64,000 bases of DNA from Pseudofulvimonas gallinarii. GTDB lineage: Bacteria > Pseudomonadota > Gammaproteobacteria > Xanthomonadales > UBA2363. The translations under genes were made by a program, and so were the position numbers. Positions within the stretch are counted from its first letter, which is position 1; each line of letters opens with the position of its first letter. Below are positions 47,891 through 58,904 of the stretch, in pieces. The notes under the pieces are model-generated. The model had not been told where the DNA came from. It ran no database searches and was given only the letters and a program-made list of their open reading frames with translations. The stretch is taken from positions 1 through 64,000 of the forward strand of contig NZ_SMAF01000001.1 in assembly GCF_004343305.1 (NCBI RefSeq). The letters run 5' to 3'.

Positions 47891-48195
47891 ATGGCCGGTC
47901 AACGTGCTGCGCCCGGCCCGCTCGCTCCGACGCCTGTCGACCTCCTCGCGGCGAAAGCGATCAGCCTGTTTGGGCCCGGTCGAAAGTTGGCGTGATGGCC
48001 GGTCAACATGCTGCGCCCGGACCGTCCGCGCCGAAGGCTGGCGACCAGTTCGAGTCCAAAGCGACCCGCCCGCTTGGGTCCGGTTAAAAGGTGTCTTGAT
48101 GGCCGGTCAACATGCTGCGCCCGGACCGTCCGCGCCGAGGGCTGGCGACCAGTTCGAGTCCAAAGCGACCCGCCCGCTTGGGACCGATCAAACAG
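47891..48195 (+). repeat. Three tandem 104-bp direct repeats
   Basis: Units begin at 47891, 47995 and 48099, each with ATGGCCGGTCAAC(A/G)TGCTG. Units 2 and 3 differ by one base over the first 85, then diverge at the end. Unit 1 is an older copy, sharing its first 29 bases, AAAGCGA and the tail. Unit 2 could encode a 30-residue Pro/Ala-rich peptide (MAGQHAAPGPSAPKAG...), and units 1 and 3 related frames. On the opposite strand each unit reads ...MLTGHQ/H. There is no strong ribosome site, so coding is doubtful. The short spacing and full-unit identity exclude CRISPR. It could be a small RNA family or a decaying duplication. Confidence 0.75.
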
Positions 48196-48517
48196 CCGTG
48201 CCTGCCCGGCTCTGGCCGCTCACGTCGACATGCGGATCTTCCAGCGGGGCAACGCCGTTTCCGGCGACCCACCGGTCGCAGGCAGCCTGGCCGAGGGCGG
48301 CCGGGAAACGATCGCACGGCCGGGGCGATGGATGGCGGTCGCGTGTGCGCGCACGCCTGCGTGCCCCGATCGCCTTTCATTCCGGAATTGGCATGGAATC
48401 GTGAAGCCGGCAGGCGCCCGGCTGGCGGTGTAGGGCAGTGGCGTGTCGAGCACATCATTGCCGGCAACGACGGCGCGCACGACGGCACTCCATTGCGATC
48501 CGGCGTGACAGGAACGA
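48196..48517. other. Intergenic region after the tandem repeats
   Basis: About 320 bases up to the end of the CPBP gene. I see no credible gene or RNA. Open frames are short or lack starts. Confidence 0.4.
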
Positions 48518-49501
48518 TCAGAGCGCGGGCATGAAGAAGCGGGCACCGATCTCCGCGTTGCGCACCAGCCACGGCGGCGTCAGCGCCGTGAGCGCGACGC
48601 TGAGGATGACGTGGGACACCGCCAGCGGCAGCACGAACGGACGTCGGAAATAGAGCTGGATCCAGATGAAGGCGCCGATGCAGCTGGCACACATCAGCGC
48701 GAAGTTCGGTGCGTGCAGCAGGCCGAACAGCGCGGCCACCAGCGCGGCGGCGATCGGCTGGCGTCCACCCGTCAGCAGCAGTGCCTCGCGCGCGAGCACG
48801 CGGTTGAGCAGCCACTGCTGGAACACCGCCCAGGCCGCGTAGCGGGCGAACTTCTCCGGCGTCGGCCAGCGCAGCGGGTAATCCGGGTGTACCAGCAGCT
48901 GGTAGGCGACGAGCACGCCGACCACGAGCGCTGAAAACGCCAGCGCATTGCGCCAGGCGATGCCGTCGCCGGGCGAGAAGCGCAGGCGCTCCATGTCGCG
49001 TTGGCCGACGATGGCGCCATAGGTCAGGCCGAGGATGAAGACCAGCGCGGCGCTGGCGCGGGTGTTGTCCTCGACGCCGCCGAGGATCACGACCAGCAGC
49101 GGACCGGCCAGGATCAGTGCGAGGTTCCACGCCGGCGGCGCGTCACCCTTGAAGAAGCTGCGGCGCAGCACGTACGCCACCGGAATCAGGTAGAGCAGCA
49201 GCGTGAGGATCCAGACGGCATCGGGGATCACCAGCGAACCGGCGGCGTGGCGCCGGTACAGCGTGTCCGGTGCTTCGCCCTGCGCGGCCAGCCGCGTGTC
49301 CTCGAGCCAGAGCGCGCGCTCCGGCACGTAGGACGACAGCACGTCCGGCGAGCTGTGCAGCGCCGGCGTCGCATGCCAGTGGGCGATGACGAAATAGACG
49401 ACCAGCGCGACCGCGATGAGCCAGAACGCCGGCAACCAGCGCGACACCAGGTCACGCTCGCGGCTCGGGTCGCGGGGCAGGTCAGCTTGCGAGTAGGGCA
49501 T
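48518..49501 (-). CDS. CPBP-family intramembrane protein
   Basis: It encodes 327 residues from ATG 49501 (MPYSQADLPRDPSRE). Eight or so membrane helices. The C-terminal CPBP (Abi) domain shows WAVFQQWLLNRVL, FGLLHAPNF and LAVSHVILSVAL. CPBP members are related to Rce1-type intramembrane proteases. Here the usual EExxxR motif reads QQxxxxR, so catalysis by that route is doubtful. The start overlaps the end of the pterin dehydratase gene. Confidence 0.7.
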   Translation of the reverse strand: MPYSQADLPRDPSRERDLVSRWLPAFWLIAVALVVYFVIAHWHATPALHSSPDVLSSYVPERALWLEDTRLAAQGEAPDTLYRRHAAGSLVIPDAVWILTLLLYLIPVAYVLRRSFFKGDAPPAWNLALILAGPLLVVILGGVEDNTRASAALVFILGLTYGAIVGQRDMERLRFSPGDGIAWRNALAFSALVVGVLVAYQLLVHPDYPLRWPTPEKFARYAAWAVFQQWLLNRVLAREALLLTGGRQPIAAALVAALFGLLHAPNFALMCASCIGAFIWIQLYFRRPFVLPLAVSHVILSVALTALTPPWLVRNAEIGARFFMPAL

Positions 49502-49823
49502 CGGCCTTGGCTGCACAGATGAAATCGTTGCGGGACAGGCCACCCACGTCGTGGGTGGAGAAGCGCACGCGGCAGTAGCCCCAGCCCAGTTCCAGATCCG
49601 GGTGGTGGTTCTCCTGTTCGGCGATCCAGCCCAATGCGTTGGCGAAGGACAGCGCGCCCAGGAAACCGTCGAAGCGGTAGTCGCGGCCGATCATCCGGCC
49701 ATCGTCGAGCAGCGTCCAGCCGGGCAGTTTCACAAGGAGCGCGTTGACCTGGTCCGCGGGCAGGCGGTGTTCCGCGCCTTTCAGCGGCTGGCAGCTGGCC
49801 TTGCGGAGTTCTTCTGTGCTCAT
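49482..49823 (-). CDS. phhB: 4a-hydroxytetrahydrobiopterin dehydratase
   Basis: It encodes 113 residues. The family core ENHHPDLELGWGYCRVRF, then STHDVGGLS, is intact, with the catalytic HH and H. It dehydrates 4a-carbinolamine pterin to recycle cofactor for phenylalanine hydroxylase. It lies 62 bases after rnfB, and its 3' end overlaps the CPBP gene by 20 bases. Confidence 0.92.
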   Translation of the reverse strand: MSTEELRKASCQPLKGAEHRLPADQVNALLVKLPGWTLLDDGRMIGRDYRFDGFLGALSFANALGWIAEQENHHPDLELGWGYCRVRFSTHDVGGLSRNDFICAAKADALLAS

Positions 49824-49885
49824 GGGGTGTCCGTCGTGACAGTGGCCGGGATTATAGCCACGGCCCGGAAAGGCGACGTGAGCGA

Positions 49886-50449
49886 TCACGCCGCCGGGCC
49901 GGGCGGACGCACCCGTTGCAGTGGCAGTGCATCGGCCGGGTCGACGAGATCGATGCAGTCGACCGGGCAGGGCGGCAGGCACAGTTCGCAGCCGGTGCAA
50001 TCCTCGGCGATGACCGTGTGCATGAGCTTGCTGGCGCCGACGATCGCATCGACCGGGCAGGCCAGGATGCACTTGGTGCAGCCGATGCAGCGGGATTCGT
50101 CGATGCGGGCCAGGCGCTTGGGTTTTTCGACGCCGTTGTCGGGGTTCAGCGGTTTGGCCGGGCGTTGCAGCAACTGCGCCAGCGCGGCGATGGTGGCCTC
50201 GCCGCCGGGGGGACACTGGTTGATGTCCGCACGCTGCTCGGCCATGGCACGCGCGTAGGGCTGGCAGCCGGCGAAACCGCATTGGCCGCACTGGGTCTGT
50301 GGCAACAGCGCGTCGATGCGCGTCGCCAGCGCGTCAGGATCGTCCGTGCCCCCGGCTTCGTCGGTCGCCACCGTGTCGCTGCGGGCAGCGGCGGCGAGCA
50401 GCGCGACCAGCGCCACCGCAATGGCACCCGCAAGGAGCAGGCCGCTCAT
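49886..50449 (-). CDS. rnfB: Electron transport complex subunit RnfB/RsxB
   Basis: It encodes 187 residues. An N-terminal membrane helix (residues 3-22) leads to the Fe-S domain C54, C57, C62, C79 ([18 protein letters not shown]). Two ferredoxin domains follow, with C111-C114-C117-C121 and C141-C144-C147-C151, for [4Fe-4S] clusters. In the Rnf/Rsx complex it hands electrons between ferredoxin and the membrane. All 12 ligands are kept. It overlaps the rnfA-like gene by four bases. Confidence 0.92.
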   Translation of the reverse strand: MSGLLLAGAIAVALVALLAAAARSDTVATDEAGGTDDPDALATRIDALLPQTQCGQCGFAGCQPYARAMAEQRADINQCPPGGEATIAALAQLLQRPAKPLNPDNGVEKPKRLARIDESRCIGCTKCILACPVDAIVGASKLMHTVIAEDCTGCELCLPPCPVDCIDLVDPADALPLQRVRPPGPAA

Positions 50450-51018
50450 CCGCTGAATCCGGCGAGGCCGAGCGCGAACAGGCCCGCAGCGAGAAGACGG
50501 ATGGGTGCGCCCCGGAACGGCGCGGGAACGTGGGCATCGCCCAGGCGTTCCGTCATCGCATCCAGGGCGTGCAGTGCCAGGGCGAATCCCGCGGCCGTAC
50601 CCATGCCGGCGAGGATCACCGACGGCAGCGAGGCCGGTTCCAGCGCCGTGCCCGACATCGTGCCGAGGACAATGACGTTCGCCGCGGACAGCAGTCGCGC
50701 CCGCGGAGCCATGTCGCCCGCGTCCTGTCGCCGCAGGATCAGCCTGGCCGGCACCAGGCAGGCCAGGGCCACCAGGGCGAACAGCAGCGGACGCAGGTGC
50801 GCGAGGTCATCCGGTCGCAGCAGGGCATGGTCGAGCAGCCAGTCCACCGGCATTGCCGTCACCAGCGCCGCGCCCGTCATGATCGCGACCGCGCGCACCG
50901 CCGCGGAATCCGCAGCGCGCCGTGCGCGGGTGCCGTCGCCAGGCCGGCGGGACAGCACCAGGTGGTTGATCGCGGCTGTAAACAGCAGCCACTGCAGGAA
51001 TATCGCCATCGGCGCCAT
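50446..51018 (-). CDS. RnfA/RsxA-like membrane protein lacking cluster cysteines
   Basis: It encodes 190 residues, six helices, close to RnfA's usual 193. The C-terminal block [20 protein letters not shown], then [10 protein letters not shown], clearly matches RnfA (DVPAPFRG...GFSG). But the N-terminal NNFVLVKFLGLCPF region reads [13 protein letters not shown], and the second site (TTNCAVLG in E. coli) reads AANVIVLG. Both cysteines thought to bind the intramembrane [2Fe-2S] cluster with RnfE are missing; the only Cys is at 87. It is therefore a divergent RnfA. It is coupled to rnfB by an ATGA overlap. Confidence 0.75.
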   Translation of the reverse strand: MAPMAIFLQWLLFTAAINHLVLSRRPGDGTRARRAADSAAVRAVAIMTGAALVTAMPVDWLLDHALLRPDDLAHLRPLLFALVALACLVPARLILRRQDAGDMAPRARLLSAANVIVLGTMSGTALEPASLPSVILAGMGTAAGFALALHALDAMTERLGDAHVPAPFRGAPIRLLAAGLFALGLAGFSG

Positions 51019-51047
51019 TGTATGACGCCGACCACGGGCGCCGTGGA

Positions 51048-52361
51048 TCAGCGGCGACGCATCTCCGCCACCCGGAAGAGGATCCAGATGGCGACCGCAA
51101 TCACGAGGGCGCCCACGATGTACTCGGGATCCGACGTGAAGATCAGCAGCGCGCAGGCGGTGAGGGCGCCGATGCCCAGCACACGGTCACCCACCGTCGG
51201 GCGACGCAGGGGCGTTCCCACGAGCAGGCTGAGGCCGGCCGCCGCATAGACGACGCTCACCAGCAGCACGGCCATTTCGATGATCTTGCTGAACTGCTGG
51301 CCGATGGTCTCGGCGCTGGTCAGGAACGTCACCGCCGTCATCGCCAGCACGATGATGAACAGGCCGGCCCACGCTGCGCCATTGCGGTTGTAGAGGCCGA
51401 ACACGGACGGCAGGAAGCCGCGCTGCGCGGCACGGGCACCGGATTCACCGGTGACCAGCATCCAGCCGCCCAGCGTGCCCGTCGCCTTCAACGCGGCAGC
51501 ACCGGCGATCATCAAGGCCGCCCAGGGACCGAATACGGTGCCGGCCACCTCCGCGAACGGCGCGCTGGAGGCGAACAGCGAGTCGGCGGGCTCGATGCCC
51601 ATGATCAACACCGAGGAGACGATGTAAACGACACCGGCCAGGGCGATGCCACCGAGGGTGGCGATGGCCACATTGCGTTCCGGATGGCGGACCACCGCCG
51701 CGACCATGGTCGTTGTTTCCAGGCCGATGAAGGCCCAGAAGATCGGCGCCAGCGCACCGAACATCATGCGCACATCGGACACCGGCGCCGGCTCGGCCGT
51801 GTTCCAGCTTGCGCCCGTGGTGTTCCAGGCCGATTCGAAGGTGGCGGCGTCGAACTGCATCCAGCCGCCGCCCAGCACCATCAGCACCGGCAGCAGGCCG
51901 AACACCAGGCACATGGACTGGAAGCGGGCGATCGGTTTCGGTCCGAGCAGGTTCAGGGCGAACATGGCCCACAGCAGGGCGATCTGGCCCGCGAGCTGCC
52001 ATTCGTTGAAGCCGGCCGGGAGCAGCAGGACCAGGTATCCGAACGCGGCGACGGCAATAGCGTTGTTGCCGATCCACGATGACAGCCAGTACAGCGTCGA
52101 CGCCAGGAAGCCGGCGTCCCGGCCCAGGGCAGGGGTCACGTAGTCGGCCGGGCTTTCCAGGTTCGGATAGTCGCGGGCGAGGCGCGCGAAGGTCAGGCCG
52201 AGGACTGCCGCGATCACGGTCGCCAGGATCCAGCTCAACAGGGTCAGGCTGCCCATGCCGGAAAGTTTGGCCGGCAGCAGGAAGAATCCCGAGCCGATCA
52301 TGTTGTTCGCCACCATGAAGGTGGCCAGCAGCGGGCCGATACGGCGACCTGGATCGTTCAT
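51048..52361 (-). CDS. APC-family amino acid permease
   Basis: It encodes 437 residues from ATG 52361, preceded by GGAGGACAC. Twelve-helix amino acid-polyamine-organocation transporter. The helix-1 break FMVANNMIGSGFFLLPA (G-S-G) binds substrate amine and carboxyl groups, and the helix-6 region FWAFIGLETTTMVA matches AdiC/CadB-type members. The substrate is not determined. It is upstream of rnfA by 29 bases on the same strand. Confidence 0.9.
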   Translation of the reverse strand: MNDPGRRIGPLLATFMVANNMIGSGFFLLPAKLSGMGSLTLLSWILATVIAAVLGLTFARLARDYPNLESPADYVTPALGRDAGFLASTLYWLSSWIGNNAIAVAAFGYLVLLLPAGFNEWQLAGQIALLWAMFALNLLGPKPIARFQSMCLVFGLLPVLMVLGGGWMQFDAATFESAWNTTGASWNTAEPAPVSDVRMMFGALAPIFWAFIGLETTTMVAAVVRHPERNVAIATLGGIALAGVVYIVSSVLIMGIEPADSLFASSAPFAEVAGTVFGPWAALMIAGAAALKATGTLGGWMLVTGESGARAAQRGFLPSVFGLYNRNGAAWAGLFIIVLAMTAVTFLTSAETIGQQFSKIIEMAVLLVSVVYAAAGLSLLVGTPLRRPTVGDRVLGIGALTACALLIFTSDPEYIVGALVIAVAIWILFRVAEMRRR

Positions 52362-52390
52362 GTGTCCTCCCCGACAAGCAGGCGCGAAGC

Positions 52391-53314
52391 TTAGCGCTTC
52401 CGCGACGGCTTGGGTGTCGTTGCCGGCGGCGGTACCGGGCGCTCCAGCGCGTCCGCATCGGCTTCGCGCCGCAGCCACTGGCAGCGCCATCCGGCACCGC
52501 GGCCATCCGCCAGGGTCCTGCTCAGCCAGGGCAGCCACGAGGTCGCCGCCTCCTGGTCGAAACGCCAGGGCGGGTTGAGGACGACCAGGCCGCTGCCGTT
52601 GAGCCGCAGTGGTGAATCGGTGGCACGCACCCACAACTCCACCGTCAGCGACGACTTGACAGGCAGCGCGGCGGCGCGTCGGAGGAAGGCGGCGACGCTG
52701 CTCGCCAGCTTGATCGGATACCAGATCGCGTAGGTGCCGGTCGCGAAGCGGCGCAGGCCTTCGCGCAGGGCGGCGATGATGTGGTCGAACTCCGCAAGCT
52801 GTGCCTCGTAGGGCGGATCGACCAGCACCAGCGCACGCCGTTCCGGCGGCGGTAGCAGCGCCGACAGCGCCTGGTGGTAGCCGTCACGGGCGAAGACCGT
52901 GACGCGCGGATCGTGGTCGGCGAGGCGTCGCTTCAGTTCGGCGACGACTTCGGCCTGGGTCTCGCACAGGCGCAGGCGGTCCTGGCTGCGCAGCGCATCG
53001 GCGGCAAGGCCGGGCGATCCCGGGTAGCGCCGCAGGCTGCCCTCGCCGGCATTCCAGCCGCGCATCGCATCGATATAGCGGCGCACGGCCGGTGGCACGG
53101 CGTCGCCCGCCGCCATGATCCGGCCGATGCCGTCGCGCCATTCGCCGGTCCGGTCCGCTTCGTCGCCCAGCGCGTAGCCACCGGCGCCGGCGTGGCTTTC
53201 GATGTAGGCGAGGGGCTTGTCCTTCGCGGTCAGCAGCCGCAGCAGTTCCAGCAGCGCGACGTGCTTGAGGACGTCGGCGTGGTTGCCGGCGTGGAAATGG
53301 TGGCGGTAGTTCAT
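52391..53314 (-). CDS. rlmJ: 23S rRNA (adenine(2030)-N6)-methyltransferase RlmJ
   Basis: It encodes 307 residues. The N-terminus MNYRHHFHAGNHADVLKH is the RlmJ hallmark. The SAM region is YIESHAGAGGY, and the catalytic motif is LVDPPYE. It methylates A2030 of 23S rRNA. The C-terminal tail is somewhat longer and basic (PATTPKPSRKR). Confidence 0.95.
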   Translation of the reverse strand: MNYRHHFHAGNHADVLKHVALLELLRLLTAKDKPLAYIESHAGAGGYALGDEADRTGEWRDGIGRIMAAGDAVPPAVRRYIDAMRGWNAGEGSLRRYPGSPGLAADALRSQDRLRLCETQAEVVAELKRRLADHDPRVTVFARDGYHQALSALLPPPERRALVLVDPPYEAQLAEFDHIIAALREGLRRFATGTYAIWYPIKLASSVAAFLRRAAALPVKSSLTVELWVRATDSPLRLNGSGLVVLNPPWRFDQEAATSWLPWLSRTLADGRGAGWRCQWLRREADADALERPVPPPATTPKPSRKR

Positions 53315-53483
53315 GGTGGACCCGTTCAGCGCGGTGCAGCATGGCGCCTGCGTGGCGGACTGCGCAAGCGCGCACCCGCGGATGCGAAGCCGGGCATGAC
53401 TTGTGGCGGGTGCTGTTCATCCATGCGCTCCGGTAGCCTTCGCCCCCAGCCCGCCACTCCGTGGCATCCGCAAACGAGACCCC

Positions 53484-55349
53484 ATGGCCAGCCGTTCCGC
53501 TTCCGCGACGCCGCGTCGCAAACGTCCCCTGATCGTCAGGCTCCTCAAGTGGCTGCTGATCGTCGTCCTGGTGCTGGTGCTGCTGGTCGCCGGCTTCGCC
53601 GCCTGGCAGTGGCGCACGGACAAGCCGCTGAAGATCGGCTGGCTCTACGAGCGCATCTTCATGGAGTACGCGATCGACGATCCGGAACTGCTGTCGATGA
53701 TGCGCGTACTGCCGGGCTGGCTGGATTTCTATTCCGGCGACCTGACCGATGCCTCGATGGCCCGCGGTGAACGCCTGATGGCGAAGCTGGAACGCGACCT
53801 GGCCTCGCTGCATTCCTACGACCGCGAATCACTGGACGAGGACGGCAAGCTGTCCTACGACATCCTCGACTACTTCCTGGGCCAGCAGGTCGAGAACCGC
53901 CGCTGGCAGTACCACAACTTCCCGGTCAACCAGATGTTCGGCGTGCAGAGCATGCTGCCGGACTTCATGGTCAACACGCACTCGGTCGAGGACCTGGGCG
54001 ACGCGCGCAACTACGTGTCGCGGCTGCGCAAGTTCCCGGAGAAGTTCGGGCAGGTGCTGGAAGGCCTGCGCCATCGCGAGAAGCTTGGCGTGCTGCCGCA
54101 GCGCTTCGTGATCGACAAGGTGCTGGAGCAGATGCGCGGGCTCGTCGCCAGCGCGCCGGACCAGCACCTGCTCTACACGGACCTGGCCGGCAAACTCGAC
54201 GCGCTCGCGGAAAAAGCATCCGCCGCGGATCGCGACGCGGTACTGGCGGACGCGCGCTCGGCGATCGCCGACGCGGTCTATCCGGCCTATGGCGAACTGA
54301 TCGCCTATTTCGAGCACCTGCAGCAGGTGGTGACTGACAACCACGGTGCCTGGGCGCTGCCGGACGGCCTTGATTTCTACAACAGCCAGATCAAGGTGCA
54401 CACCACCACAGACATGACGGCCGACGAGATCCACGCCATCGGTCTGGCGGAGGTCGAGCGCATCGGCGCCGAGATGGACGCCATCCTGCGTGCCGAAGGC
54501 CTGGAGGATGGCACCATCGGCGATCGCGTGCAGGCTATCAACCGGCGCCCGGACCAGCTGTTCCCGGACACCGAGGAAGGCCGCCGGCAGATCATCGCCG
54601 AGTACCAGCGCATCATCGACGAGATCAGTGCGGGCCTCGATTCCTATTTCGACGTGCGCCCGTCGGCGAAGGTCGAGGTGCGCCCGGTCCCGGAGTTCTC
54701 GCAGAAGACCGCGCCGGGCGCCTACTACCAGTCGCCGGCGATGGACGGGTCGCGCCCGGGCGTGTTCTATATCAACCTGCGCAACATGGCCGAGCTGCCG
54801 CGCTTCACGATGCGCACGCTGTCCTACCACGAGGGCGTGCCGGGCCATCATTTCCAGATCGCCATCATGCAGGAGCTGAAGGGCGTGCCGACCTTCCGGC
54901 GCATCCTCGGGTTTACTGCCTATTCCGAAGGCTGGGCGCTGTACACCGAACGGCTGGCCTGGGAAGCCGGCTTCCAGTCCGATCCGCTGGACAACCTCGG
55001 CCGGCTGCGCGACGAGATGTTCCGCGCCGTCCGCCTGGTGGTGGATACCGGCATGCATGCCAGGCGCTGGACGCGCGAGCAGGCGATCGACTACATGCTG
55101 GCCAATACCGGCATGGTGGAAAGCGACGTCGTCGCCGAGATCGAACGCTATCTGGTGAACCCCGGCCAGGCGCTCGCCTACAAGGTCGGCATGCTGAAGA
55201 TCCTGGCGCTGCGCGAGCGGGCGCGCGAGGCACTGGGCGAGCGTTTCGACATCCGCGAGTTCCACAACCAGGTGCTGACCCGCGGCGCCATGCCGCTGGC
55301 GCTGCTGGAACGCCACATCGACGCCTGGATCGCGGCTGCCGGCCGCTAG
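53484..55349 (+). CDS. DUF885-family (M1/M32-like) metallopeptidase-like protein, membrane anchored
   Basis: It encodes 621 residues. A basic N-terminus and one membrane helix (residues 21-42) anchor it; the rest is periplasmic. The zinc motif appears as HEGVPGHH (HExxxGH). The downstream Glu in [15 protein letters not shown] supplies the third ligand. This is the DUF885 family of alpha-helical metallopeptidase-like proteins. The substrate is unknown. The ATG at 53484 lies after the CCCC spacer and gives the anchor intact. Confidence 0.85.
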   Translation: MASRSASATPRRKRPLIVRLLKWLLIVVLVLVLLVAGFAAWQWRTDKPLKIGWLYERIFMEYAIDDPELLSMMRVLPGWLDFYSGDLTDASMARGERLMAKLERDLASLHSYDRESLDEDGKLSYDILDYFLGQQVENRRWQYHNFPVNQMFGVQSMLPDFMVNTHSVEDLGDARNYVSRLRKFPEKFGQVLEGLRHREKLGVLPQRFVIDKVLEQMRGLVASAPDQHLLYTDLAGKLDALAEKASAADRDAVLADARSAIADAVYPAYGELIAYFEHLQQVVTDNHGAWALPDGLDFYNSQIKVHTTTDMTADEIHAIGLAEVERIGAEMDAILRAEGLEDGTIGDRVQAINRRPDQLFPDTEEGRRQIIAEYQRIIDEISAGLDSYFDVRPSAKVEVRPVPEFSQKTAPGAYYQSPAMDGSRPGVFYINLRNMAELPRFTMRTLSYHEGVPGHHFQIAIMQELKGVPTFRRILGFTAYSEGWALYTERLAWEAGFQSDPLDNLGRLRDEMFRAVRLVVDTGMHARRWTREQAIDYMLANTGMVESDVVAEIERYLVNPGQALAYKVGMLKILALRERAREALGERFDIREFHNQVLTRGAMPLALLERHIDAWIAAAGR

Positions 55350-55359
55350 TGGCCGGGAC

Positions 55360-55387
55360 GAGGATCGGTAGGAAGCTGCCGATCCTC
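55360..55387. terminator. 12-bp hairpin between the DUF885 and tgt genes
   Basis: GAGGATCGGTAG and CTGCCGATCCTC pair (one T.G) around a GAAG loop. It lies 10 bases after the DUF885 stop and 12 before the tgt start, followed by TAGACTT rather than a U tract. It may end the upstream message. Confidence 0.55.
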
Positions 55388-55390
55388 TAG

Positions 55391-56512
<1,122 letters not shown>

Positions 56513-56631
56513 GGTCCTGACGGGCCGGAAGGTCGGCAACCGGGCCGTGTGCAGGGCGGGGAGCCGGTGGCCTGTGCCATAATCCGGCCCCTTTGTGGGC
56601 CGTCGCGCCCCCAGCCAGAGAGACTAAGACC

Positions 56632-56958
<327 letters not shown>

Positions 56959-57020
56959 CTCCGACCGCGCCCGCAGCCGCGACCTGCCCGTTTTTTGTCA
57001 CACCCAGAGTTCAGCCCTAG

Positions 57021-58886
57021 ATGATGAACTATCCGAAGTGGAAGTACGCACTGGTCGTACTGGTGATGCTGGTCGCGGCCTTCTATGCCGCACCGAACCT
57101 GTATCCGGAAGATCCGGCGATCCAGATCTCCGCCAACCGTGGCAGCGTCGTCGATGAGGCCTTCCGCGAGCGCGTGCATGGCATCCTCGAGTCGCGGCAG
57201 CTGCCCTTCACGCGCCTGGAGATGGCCGATGGCCGCCTGATGGCGCATTTCGCCAACACCGACGTGCAGCTGCGCGCCTCGGAAGTGCTGCGCGAGGAAC
57301 TGGGCGAGGACTACACCAGCGCACTGAACCTGGCGTCCACCGTACCAGGCTGGCTGGCGGCGCTGGGGGGCAAGTCCATGGTCATGGGCCTGGACCTGCA
57401 GGGCGGCATCCACTTCACCATGGAAGTCGACCAGCGCGCGACCCAGGAGCGGATGGAAAACCGCTTCGTCGAGGACATCCGTGTCCTGCTGCGTGAGCGC
57501 AGGATCCGCTACAAGGGCGTAAGCCGTGGCGCCCAGGGCTCGCTGTCGGTGGTGCTGCGTTCTTCCGAGGACCGCGAGGCGGCGCTCAACGCGATTTCCT
57601 CGCAGCTTCCCGAGCTCGTTCTGACCGGCGGTGCCGGCGGCGGTGAAGACTGGGTGCTGGAAGCGCGCATCAGCGAGGCCGCCCTGCGCGAGGCGGCGCT
57701 GAATGCCGTCGAACAGAACCTTTCGACGCTGCGCAACCGCGTCGACGAGCTGGGCACGTCGGAACCGGTGATCCAGCGCCAGGGTGAGTCGCGCATCGTC
57801 GTCCAGCTGCCCGGCGTACAGGACACTGCCGCCGCCAAGCGCATCCTCGGTGCGACCGCGACCCTGGAATACCGCGCCGTGGACGAATCGGTGAATCCGC
57901 TGGAAGTGGCGGAAACCGGTCGCGTGCCCCCGCAGTCGGAACTCTTCTACCACCGCCAGGGGTATCCGGTGGTGCTCAGCAAGCGCATCATCGCTTCCGG
58001 CGACCAGCTGGTCAGCGCGGCCAGCGGGTTCGCGCCGGATGATGGCAGCCCGATGGTGTCGGTGCGCCTCAACAGCGCCGGTGCCCGGCGCATGCTCGAC
58101 TTCACCAACGAGAACGTTGGCAAGGGCATGGCCGTGGTGTTTGTCGAACGCGTGCCGGAAGTCCGCACCGTCAACGGCGAGCAGGTCCGCAGCTCGCGCA
58201 TCAAGCGCGAGGTGATCAGCGTCGCCACGGTTCGCGAGCCATTCGGGCGCACTTTCCAGACCTCCGGCCTGGACAGCGCCCAGGAAGCGAGCGAGCTGGC
58301 ACTGCTGCTCAAGGCCGGCGCCCTGGCGGCGCCAATCGACATCGTCGAGGAACGCGTGATCGGTCCGTCGCTGGGCCAGGAGAACATCGACCGCGGCGTC
58401 AAGGCGATCGTTCTAGGCCTGCTGTGCATCATGGCCTTCGTCGCCATTTACTACCGCGCATTCGGCCTGATCACCTGCGTCACGCTGGTGCTGAACCTGG
58501 TACTGCTGCTGGCGATCCTGTCCATCATCGGCGCCACGCTGACCATGCCCGGCATCGCCGGCATCATGCTGACGCTGGGCATGGCGGTCGACGCCAACGT
58601 GCTGATCTGCGAACGCATCCGCAGCGAGCTCCGACTGGGCAACACGCCACTGGGCGCGATCAAGGGCGGCTACGACAAGGCCTGGACCAGTATTCTCGAC
58701 GCCAACCTGACGACGCTGCTGGCGGGTATCGCGCTGTTCTCGTTCGGCTCCGGTCCGATCCGCGGTTTCGCGGTGACCATGTGCATCGGCATCCTGACCT
58801 CCATGTTCACCGCCGTGACGGTGTCCGAGGCCATCGCCGCCTTTGTCTATGGCCGCCGCCGCAAGCTCAAGTCCATTTCCATCTGA
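57021..58886 (+). CDS. secD: Protein translocase subunit SecD
   Basis: It encodes 621 residues. The first helix starts at YPKWKYALVVLVMLVAAFYA. It carries the D1-type motif GLDLQGGIHF and the periplasmic P1 domain, then the helix bundle with LVLNLVLLLAILSIIGATLTMPG and MAVDANVLICERI. It uses the proton gradient to pull proteins through SecYEG. Confidence 0.96.
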   Translation: MMNYPKWKYALVVLVMLVAAFYAAPNLYPEDPAIQISANRGSVVDEAFRERVHGILESRQLPFTRLEMADGRLMAHFANTDVQLRASEVLREELGEDYTSALNLASTVPGWLAALGGKSMVMGLDLQGGIHFTMEVDQRATQERMENRFVEDIRVLLRERRIRYKGVSRGAQGSLSVVLRSSEDREAALNAISSQLPELVLTGGAGGGEDWVLEARISEAALREAALNAVEQNLSTLRNRVDELGTSEPVIQRQGESRIVVQLPGVQDTAAAKRILGATATLEYRAVDESVNPLEVAETGRVPPQSELFYHRQGYPVVLSKRIIASGDQLVSAASGFAPDDGSPMVSVRLNSAGARRMLDFTNENVGKGMAVVFVERVPEVRTVNGEQVRSSRIKREVISVATVREPFGRTFQTSGLDSAQEASELALLLKAGALAAPIDIVEERVIGPSLGQENIDRGVKAIVLGLLCIMAFVAIYYRAFGLITCVTLVLNLVLLLAILSIIGATLTMPGIAGIMLTLGMAVDANVLICERIRSELRLGNTPLGAIKGGYDKAWTSILDANLTTLLAGIALFSFGSGPIRGFAVTMCIGILTSMFTAVTVSEAIAAFVYGRRRKLKSISI

Positions 58887-58904
58887 CCGGCAGGAACGCG
58901 AACC

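Noticed and set aside
45419-47902. Minus-strand frame of 827 codons opposite the TonB receptor
   Set aside because: Antisense shadow; the receptor's plug and barrel motifs are on the plus strand.
47891-48195. CRISPR array
   Set aside because: The repeats are contiguous 104-bp units with no unique spacers of constant length and no cas genes nearby; a CRISPR needs 24-47-bp repeats separated by spacers.
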